Shown one piece after another: positions 57,236 to 64,000 of a stretch of 64,000 bases of DNA; position 1 is the first letter of the stretch; every line of letters starts with the position of its first letter. A program made the position numbers and the translations under genes. The notes beneath the pieces were generated by a model. That model was not told the origin of the DNA, did no database searches, and worked only from the letters and a program-made list of their open reading frames with translations. The stretch comes from Tritrichomonas musculus (Eukaryota; Parabasalia; Tritrichomonadida; Tritrichomonadidae), in the NCBI GenBank assembly GCA_039105265.1, contig JAPFFF010000007.1, positions 2,232,001 to 2,296,000 on the forward strand. The letters are read 5' to 3'.

Positions 57236-58723
57236 TTATTTAAAAAGGCTTAAAACATCATTTTTATTTTCATTTTGATTGCTATTATTATGGACTATTA
57301 ATAGAACATCAGATGCATAAGTGCTCAACTGAGGAGTGAATAATTCTTCAAGTACTGAAAACAGTTCATCAAGATTTGTAGGTTTTTCTTTAGCTATTTT
57401 CAAAATAGCTTGATCAGTAGCAATAAAATTTGGAGATTCTTCTTCAATTATGGCTACTGAATCCCTCCATTTTACCAATTCCAAAATTATATTTTTATTT
57501 TCTTCAGTTATTTCATTAGATTTGTCATGTTTCAAAACTTCTCTTACGGCAGCTTCTTGTTCCTCATATCCGAATTTATATGGAAGATTTGGCATTCGAC
57601 CAAATGAATACCAAGAATTATTACTATCATTAATTATTTCTAGAAAACGATCACGATTTCTGCTGATGACCTCATTTGCAATTTTTGGTAAATGCCAAAC
57701 AGACTGTGCAGCTATTGACAAAAGCTCATCATTAAGAGGTCTTATTCTCCAATCAACAACACATTTTTTGAGATGAGGAACAACAATATCTTCAATTAAC
57801 AATGGATGCATTTCGTCTCTTTGAGGTAATGGAGATTCAATTAAAGAAATATCCAAAAGTGGAATGACATGCATATTTATAGATTCGGCCAAAATTTGTA
57901 TTTCTTCACCTGCATCATACATAATTTTGAGAATATTACTATTAACTAAAAGTTCGCGAAGCGGAGATAAATTTAATCTAAGTGCCAATATATCAAAGAC
58001 ATAAACTTGATACTGGGGTGTCATTACAAGCAAAAGTGCGCTGAAAGGCCTGTATGTTCTGACTCGATGATTAAGAGACGCAACAAAAAGAGGACCTTTT
58101 GGAAAAGAACGAGCAATGTCATTAACAAATGATTCTTCGTTAGGAATACTTTGAACATTGATAACTTTCAAGATATCGAAATTTGGCGTATTACTGTTTA
58201 CAATAGTTGGTATTTGGCTAAATTGCTTTATTAAGTTAATAGGAGCTATTTTTGAGTATACACTATTAGGAGTAACAAATTTCGCAGGTTTTGAAACATT
58301 TTTTGAGTAAAAAACGGTATAATCACCATATTCGCATTTTTCTATTGAATCAGAATTATCTCCTTTTTTTTGTTGCTGTTGCGGAATTTTATCAAGAGAA
58401 TCCATATCACGCGAATTTAATAATGATTGCACTGCTTTGTCGCAGGAAGAGAGAATTGAATCTACATTATCGGGCGAAAAAGATACATTCTGGTATTCAT
58501 AATTTTCTCCTGGATTCGATTCATTTAAATTTACGTATGAAGATAAATTAAATAATAAGTTGAGAGTTCTTGTCGATGACTTCTCCATTTGATCACTAAA
58601 ATTTTGATCAAGCATTTTAAATCGGTAATCAAAATCTCTTGGAAAATCCTTTGTTAAAGCTGTAAGATCAATTAAGTTATTTATGAATTCTTTATTATTA
58701 TTTTTTACATGAGATTCATCCAT
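57236..58723 (-). CDS. Rrp6/EXOSC10-like protein with degenerate exonuclease site
   Basis: 495 aa. The N-terminal half contains KPAFVTP-type text (KFVTPNSVYSKIAPINLIKQ). The RNase D fold follows: FVASLNHRVRTYRPFSALLL, where active homologues have (A)VDLEHHSYRTF; LKIMYDAGEEIQIL, where they have HGADSDIEWL; and VDWRIRPLNDELLSIAAQSVWHL, where they have [22 protein letters not shown]. The catalytic acids DE, D and D are replaced, as is the Tyr. An HRDC domain follows (LVKWRDSVAIIEEESPNFIA). It therefore looks like a pseudo-exonuclease still carrying the exosome-cofactor fold. Whether a second, active Rrp6 exists elsewhere is unknown. Confidence 0.8.
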   Translation of the reverse strand: MDESHVKNNNKEFINNLIDLTALTKDFPRDFDYRFKMLDQNFSDQMEKSSTRTLNLLFNLSSYVNLNESNPGENYEYQNVSFSPDNVDSILSSCDKAVQSLLNSRDMDSLDKIPQQQQKKGDNSDSIEKCEYGDYTVFYSKNVSKPAKFVTPNSVYSKIAPINLIKQFSQIPTIVNSNTPNFDILKVINVQSIPNEESFVNDIARSFPKGPLFVASLNHRVRTYRPFSALLLVMTPQYQVYVFDILALRLNLSPLRELLVNSNILKIMYDAGEEIQILAESINMHVIPLLDISLIESPLPQRDEMHPLLIEDIVVPHLKKCVVDWRIRPLNDELLSIAAQSVWHLPKIANEVISRNRDRFLEIINDSNNSWYSFGRMPNLPYKFGYEEQEAAVREVLKHDKSNEITEENKNIILELVKWRDSVAIIEEESPNFIATDQAILKIAKEKPTNLDELFSVLEELFTPQLSTYASDVLLIVHNNSNQNENKNDVLSLFK

Positions 58724-59041
58724 TCAATTTCTGTTTTTTTATAGGCGAAATATTTGAATGCTTTAAGGTCAAATTAAACATGGAACATCATTTTCATATC
58801 TACAAATTCAACTACATATCATCAATAAATACTGATATATATAACATTTTTAGAATAATCTATTAAATATTTTTTTCACATAAATTCAATGGAGGGGAAG
58901 AAAAAAAAATAAACATATGGAATGAAATAATAACAATTTTAAACAGAAATTCAAAAAATAATAAATTAAAATATTAATGCCACACTCTAGTTTCATAGTA
59001 TTTAGATAAAAATGTAGAATGATTGAAATATAAATTTATAA

Positions 59042-59254
59042 TCATTTTGCTTGACTCTGCTTATTATCTTGAAGTTCTACGTTGGTTTTATCTGCATTTT
59101 TAATAAGACTTAACATCTCAAGCCGATGCGCTTGAGCAAGGCGCTTTCGAATATAAGGTTCTTGTGAAGGAAGAACGAAAAAAACTGGAAATGGACAATT
59201 TGTCATATTGTTTTCATAAGCTTTTTCTTCTTCTTCACTTCTAAATAAAGACAT
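59042..59254 (-). CDS. 70-aa small protein, unknown
   Basis: The ATG at 59254 gives MSLFRSEEEEKAYENNMTNC followed by PFPVFFVLPSQEPYIRKRLA and helical AQAHRLEMLSLIKN. The composition is balanced and unlike the AT-driven spurious ORFs around it, which supports a real gene. The upstream extension of the frame is low quality. No family is recognised. Confidence 0.55.
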   Translation of the reverse strand: MSLFRSEEEEKAYENNMTNCPFPVFFVLPSQEPYIRKRLAQAHRLEMLSLIKNADKTNVELQDNKQSQAK

Positions 59255-59862
59255 GCAATTGATGTGAAGATTTAAAAAATTAATAAATGTGACCAAATAA
59301 TTATTGAAATTAAAAAAAAAAGAAAAAATACAAAACGTTTAAAAATATATATATTTTATCCTGTAGAAAATAATTCTTATAATGATATATATCATAAACT
59401 TAAAAATTAAAGATTAAACGGAACATTGAATAGTAAATGATTAAAAAAGATCTTACCAAAAACATAAGGAACACACAAAATATTAAAGAATTTCATATTT
59501 ATAAATATAACATAAAACATATGATGATAAAAAAATGAAATAATCTTTTAGAAAAAATAAGATATATTTATATATTAAGTTATTAGAAATAAAAACTAAA
59601 AATTGTATAGATAATTCAAATTTTCACAAAAATTGAACGAACTCATTTTTTTTTAAATTCTGCAATTTCTTCAAAATAGAAATAAAATTTATTAATTACG
59701 ACTTGAAAAAATTGAAAATTTCTCCATATTTAAAAACAAATTCTTTTTTATTTTATTAAATATGACTTTTTTTATGAATATAAAACAAGACAACTTTTTT
59801 TTTCTCGATTTGTAAATTATTGAAAATTAAAATCGTTTCAACAGAGTGCTGGATCGTAGGAA
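59255..59862. other. AT-rich intergenic region before the TOR gene
   Basis: About 600 bp with poly-A and poly-T tracts and no coding-like frame. It holds the divergent promoters of the 70-aa gene and the TOR gene. Confidence 0.5.
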
Positions 59863-62800
59863 ATGACCCGCCTCGACAAGAAAGAAAGAATTTCCAATGC
59901 GATCGATCCAACATCTTTATCTTTACCATTTAAATTTACAGATTTAATTGCTCAATGCAATGATTTTCGGAAGGCTGAGTTTCAACATCTTTCAACTTTT
60001 AATTATAAACAACTTAATTATGTTATTAACATTTCATTCGATCAAATTGAAAAAGATTGCACATCAAAAGATACAAATACAATAATTCATTCATGCTATA
60101 TCGTTGAATGCCTTAGAAGACTTTGCCCAGAACGTATTCCAGATTTGATAAATTGCACGTCAAAATTTATTATACGAGATAACAATATTGATGTGGGCAT
60201 TTTAATTTCATACGTAACATCCAAATTATATAACCAAGTTGATGACTCAGAAAGTTTTAACAACAAATTATATTCATTGGAAAACGATTTCGATTCATCA
60301 TATCAACAAATACCAATTATGTACTTTCTTCTTTACTTAATAGAAAATTCGCCCAAAGCTGTTTTATTAAATATTCAAAGAAATTCATTCATGAATATCA
60401 TCAAAAAAGCAGCTTACAGTAACAAAGAAGATATTAGAAGCATCGCAGCAGATACCCTTCGTAAATATATAGATCTGATTAAAGATAAACCAGAAGTCAA
60501 TTTATACGATTTTGTTATGAATGTTTTGTCATCGATGTCTGATATGAAAAACAATATTGGAACGTTATTGATTCTCTCAGTTTTTTTTGAGAAAAAGTTA
60601 TTCCATTACTTTCCAAATGCTAATACAATTTTCGAATATATCAAAAAAATTCCTACATTAAATGATGATGAAACAAAAGCTTATAAAATATATTGCGAAC
60701 TTTTAACAGCGCCATTGAATCCAGATTTATTTCAAAAAGAAATTCCTATTATTGAAGATTTTTTCATGCGAAATAATTTTAATAGTATCAACAGAGTTCT
60801 TAAAGTATATTCTTCAGCTTTTTTACTCTTTGCACAAAATTGCATGAATCTTAATATCAATTGGGCATCTAAAATAAAATATCTTATTCTTATAGAATCT
60901 CCTTGCGAAAGTGCTTTTATTGCCCTTGAAATTTTGTTTGAACATTCTAAAATTTCGTTTCCACTTGTTAGCTCAATATTTCATTCTACTAAATTAACGA
61001 TGGAATTTGCAACATATGCACCACGAGTTATTTCAAAATTCACAGATTCGCAATGGTGCCAATTTCGAGATAAATTCTTCTTAAAAATCATGGATGATAT
61101 TAAAAAGAAACCTTTTGTTGCCCAATTACTTTTAATTTCATCATGTCGACCATTTAAAGAAGGTGGAAATGTTACTCCTGAATCGAATCAAATACATATT
61201 GAAATACACAAAGTTCTATTAAATCTTCTCAAAAATGATGATTCTAATATAAGAGCAAATCTTCCTGCAGCCCTTCTTCAGAATGCCAAAGGAACAGACA
61301 AACTCCCAGAAATTGTTGAAAAGCTTCTAATTCAAGTTTTAAGTGAAAAAGAAAGTTTTGTTCGAATGAAAACTTTATTATCGTTTCCAGAATCAACAGC
61401 CATATTAATGTCCTCACAAACGGCCTTAAATTGCTTTGATACTCTTGTTAATGATGAATGCTATAAAGTTCGAATGGCTGTTGTTACACTTTTAGGAAGG
61501 ATTGTTAAAATTTCTCCATTTTCAGTTCTTCCGTTAATGAGACGATTTCTTCTTGATGATTTATTTTTATTAAATTCACAACGAAGTCATCGATTACAGA
61601 AAGAAATGGCAAAATTATTGCTTCCATTAATTCAAGTTGCAGTTGGAATTCTTCCTGTTTACGCATCAACAATTTGCCAAATTGCACTTGAACACTTTAG
61701 TACTCCTCCCAAACGCGAACAAACGATTTTAGAGCGCGAAAGCTTCTTTAACATTTCGACAAGCATGTCGAAAATAGTTAATGTTATAGCTAAGAAAGAC
61801 ATTAATTTAGTGTCACCATATTTTGACCAATTTATTGACACTTTTATGATGATTTTAAAGCAGCACAATAAAAAAGAATTGAAAATAGCTGTTATTGAAG
61901 CTTTAACAACATTTGTTTCCAATTGTGGAAACAAGTTTCATTTCGATAGAAAGTTGATGTTCTCTGAATTGACTTCAATTGCTTCAAAATGGAACTCAAA
62001 GAAGCTTAATTTAGCATTTCTGAAGTTATTTGGTCTCTTGGGTGCTGTTGATGTTAACATGATACAAGATCAGAATGAAAACATCGACATTGAAGAGATC
62101 GACATTGATCATCATAAATATTGCTTGAATGTTGTTTGTAAGACATTATTCGGCATTCTTCAAGATAACTCATTAAACATTCATCATTCAGAAGCAACGA
62201 TTCGATTAGTCGATATTTTCATCCTACATGAAGAGTCATCTTTTGATTGGTATGTCAAATTTATGCCACTTTTTTTGAATGAAATACGAACAACTAGAAG
62301 TTCTGAATTTTTAAAGCTCCTTCAAAATTTGTGTACAAAAGTTCCACCAACTTGGCTGACATGCTTCACTGATGATTTAATTTCATTAGTTTATGAATTG
62401 TGGGGCACTGATCAATTACTTGATGTTCTTGGTGTTGTTTCAGCTTTGGCAGCTGCCTTAAACAATCAATTTGCTCCATTTTTGCCTCAATGCATAACGC
62501 TTCTTCTTGACTGCTTATTTTCATCGCGTTCATCACGGGCAGACATTTCGTTAAAAGTGATGGAATCGATCCTTGCATTACGACATGTTTCCTATGACTA
62601 TTTGTTCTTAATTGTGCCTGAAATTATTACAACTGCATCACGTTCAATGACACCTGAAGAGACTCGAGTTGATGCTCTTGATTCACTTCGAATTATCATT
62701 CAAAGTTGCGATTGCTCAAATTACACAGCGTCCATTGTTCGTTGCATTAAATCATGCATACAAACACAAGGAAAAATGAGAGAAATGGCATTACAAGTTC

Positions 62801-64000
62801 TTTATTCACTTCAAGTTAGTCTTGGTAAAAAATTTGCTCTTTATCAAGATATTTTTAATAGAATTCTTGATCGTGATGACAACTTTAAACAACTTTCTTC
62901 ATTGAATTCGGTTGGCAAATTTTCAAATTTTGATTTCATTAACACTTCTGAAAAATTGAGAAGTCTATCGTTCACCAGTACTCCATTACCAACTGATTCC
63001 CAGATTCAATCTTTGCAGCAATCAATTCAGCAACAAAAACAGCAACAATTGCTTTACATTCAATTAAAGAAGAATTTGAAGATTCTTTCAGATTACTTAA
63101 AAACACAGACTCCTTGGGGAATGAAAGAGTTCTTCAAGAAATTCGTAGAAACATTGATTAAATATTCGCCTGAGAATTGCATTTCTATCTCATCGACACT
63201 TGCGAGCAATTTATCAAATATCAGTGAATCGTTATTTAATGTTGCCTTTTTAAGTTGTTGGGAAGTTTTTAATGATGAAGATCGAACAATACTAAAGAAT
63301 TTATTGTTTGACTCATTTCAATCAAGATTTTTATCAGATAATGCACGAAGTCTTATTGTTAATCTGATTGAATTCATGGATCGTGCAGAAAGATCAATCG
63401 GAATTGATCCTGAAACATTGTGCATTAAATGCATTGAATATGGAAATAACGCGCGTGCTTTTTATTTCGCTCAAAGATGGTTCCAAAAGAAAGATGACAA
63501 TGAATCATCTAAGAAAATGATTGAAATCGCTTCAACTCTTGGTTTGCATCAATTAGTAATTGGACTTGCAACCGTCCTTCTAAAAGGATGTTCAACATTG
63601 CCAAGCAGCCTTGAGCAATTGGGCGAATGGGATAAAGCATTAGACCATTACAATGAAGCACTAAAGTCATCATCATTTAAATTTGATGAAATAAATATTT
63701 CTGGAAAACTTCGTTGTATGAAGCATTTAATGATGTGGGATGAAATGATTAAATTCATTCCACTTTTTAACAATCATTACAACAAAACTCTGAAAACAAC
63801 AAATAATAATAAAAGTAGAAGTTATGAATGCTTGAGTGAAAAATGTGAAATTGATGGTGAAATTACAAGAGAAAATGAAATTGCTGCCTCTTTAATTGAA
63901 AGTTGTCATAATCTTCAACGATATCTTGAAATTCCTGATCTTCTTCACCATTGTAATAAAAATGATGTTTCATCGTTTGTATTTGCAGCAATTGCACAAT
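59863..64000 (+). CDS. TOR-type PI3K-related kinase, N-terminal part (runs off window)
   Basis: An open frame of 1379 codons from ATG (MTRLDKKERISNAIDPTSLS) to the window edge, with no stop in the segments I translated. Most of it is HEAT repeats. LFGLLGAVDVNMIQ (near 62030) is the counterpart of the LLGALDPY motif of mTOR. The conserved FALYQDIFNRIL and LQVSLGKK text follows. From about 63200 the FAT domain begins (LSDNARSLIVNLIEFMDRAE, ARAFYFAQRWFQKK, LEQLGEWDKALDHYNEALK). The FRB, kinase and FATC domains lie outside the window. TOR controls growth in response to nutrients. A poly-Gln-like stretch (QQSIQQQKQQQLL) occurs near 63020. Confidence 0.92.
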   Translation, partial: MTRLDKKERISNAIDPTSLSLPFKFTDLIAQCNDFRKAEFQHLSTFNYKQLNYVINISFDQIEKDCTSKDTNTIIHSCYIVECLRRLCPERIPDLINCTSKFIIRDNNIDVGILISYVTSKLYNQVDDSESFNNKLYSLENDFDSSYQQIPIMYFLLYLIENSPKAVLLNIQRNSFMNIIKKAAYSNKEDIRSIAADTLRKYIDLIKDKPEVNLYDFVMNVLSSMSDMKNNIGTLLILSVFFEKKLFHYFPNANTIFEYIKKIPTLNDDETKAYKIYCELLTAPLNPDLFQKEIPIIEDFFMRNNFNSINRVLKVYSSAFLLFAQNCMNLNINWASKIKYLILIESPCESAFIALEILFEHSKISFPLVSSIFHSTKLTMEFATYAPRVISKFTDSQWCQFRDKFFLKIMDDIKKKPFVAQLLLISSCRPFKEGGNVTPESNQIHIEIHKVLLNLLKNDDSNIRANLPAALLQNAKGTDKLPEIVEKLLIQVLSEKESFVRMKTLLSFPESTAILMSSQTALNCFDTLVNDECYKVRMAVVTLLGRIVKISPFSVLPLMRRFLLDDLFLLNSQRSHRLQKEMAKLLLPLIQVAVGILPVYASTICQIALEHFSTPPKREQTILERESFFNISTSMSKIVNVIAKKDINLVSPYFDQFIDTFMMILKQHNKKELKIAVIEALTTFVSNCGNKFHFDRKLMFSELTSIASKWNSKKLNLAFLKLFGLLGAVDVNMIQDQNENIDIEEIDIDHHKYCLNVVCKTLFGILQDNSLNIHHSEATIRLVDIFILHEESSFDWYVKFMPLFLNEIRTTRSSEFLKLLQNLCTKVPPTWLTCFTDDLISLVYELWGTDQLLDVLGVVSALAAALNNQFAPFLPQCITLLLDCLFSSRSSRADISLKVMESILALRHVSYDYLFLIVPEIITTASRSMTPEETRVDALDSLRIIIQSCDCSNYTASIVRCIKSCIQTQGKMREMALQVLYSLQVSLGKKFALYQDIFNRILDRDDNFKQLSSLNSVGKFSNFDFINTSEKLRSLSFTSTPLPTDSQIQSLQQSIQQQKQQQLLYIQLKKNLKILSDYLKTQTPWGMKEFFKKFVETLIKYSPENCISISSTLASNLSNISESLFNVAFLSCWEVFNDEDRTILKNLLFDSFQSRFLSDNARSLIVNLIEFMDRAERSIGIDPETLCIKCIEYGNNARAFYFAQRWFQKKDDNESSKKMIEIASTLGLHQLVIGLATVLLKGCSTLPSSLEQLGEWDKALDHYNEALKSSSFKFDEINISGKLRCMKHLMMWDEMIKFIPLFNNHYNKTLKTTNNNKSRSYECLSEKCEIDGEITRENEIAASLIESCHNLQRYLEIPDLLHHCNKNDVSSFVFAAIAQ

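Noticed and set aside
1-64000. tRNA, rRNA or other structured RNA genes
   Set aside because: No T-arm-like GGTTCRA context with a matching acceptor stem and no rRNA-like GC-richer block was noticed. I could not run a covariance search, so small RNAs may be missed.

Overview
The window is AT-rich protist nuclear DNA, most likely from a trichomonad (Tritrichomonas or Trichomonas type). The evidence is: dense, nearly intron-free host genes with short AT-rich gaps; a family mix typical of these flagellates (ankyrin protein, discoidin-like protein, Rab, CK2-beta, TOR); one 25-nt intron ending CTAACTTTAG; Polinton/Maverick elements; and MULE and hAT relics. The standard genetic code fits throughout. 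The species call is inference, because no rRNA or marker gene is present.

Layout. 1-3867: right-hand part of a first Polinton (element A), cut by the window edge. It carries a capsid-like protein, a C48/Ulp1-type cysteine protease, an HNH protein and small proteins, and ends in a tandem hairpin array and a terminus ending TACTACT. 3868-13097: a transposon graveyard with little host coding. It holds a palindrome-rich MITE-like repeat, a fossil scrap of a Polinton capsid gene, a 136-bp direct repeat, a MULE transposase with a SWIM zinc finger, a decayed hAT transposase, and a small MITE-like element with a C-rich inverted repeat. 13098-37298: a second Polinton (element B), 24,201 bp, with identical 268-bp terminal inverted repeats and a 6-bp GGGGTT target duplication. 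It sits inside the right inverted repeat of the small MITE-like element. 37305-64000: host genes, namely a CIMIP2/FAM166-like flagellar protein, an ankyrin protein, CK2-beta, a chromo-shadow-like protein, a Rab GTPase, a four-span membrane protein, a coiled-coil protein, a helical-repeat protein, a TPR protein, a 1273-aa unknown, a zinc-ribbon protein, a coiled-coil/discoidin protein, an Rrp6-like pseudo-exonuclease and the first 1379 codons of a TOR kinase.

Element B has the usual Polinton parts: protein-primed PolB, KilA-N protein, HNH protein, A32-like packaging ATPase, an amphipathic pVI-like protein, double-jelly-roll major capsid protein, retroviral-type integrase, a very large unknown protein and a fibre-like protein. 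Its PolB region is interrupted by a 1.88-kb AT-rich insertion that has its own 8-bp duplication. I treat both Polintons as fossils. Element B looks structurally young, with about one evident break.

The most interesting signals are: repeated LC8 (dynein light chain)-type TQT/IQT/VQT motifs in the proteins of element A; small perfect hairpins plus T-runs in nearly every gene gap of element B; in-frame GC-rich palindromes inside element coding regions; the 25-nt host intron; and a host Rrp6 homologue that has lost its catalytic acidic residues.
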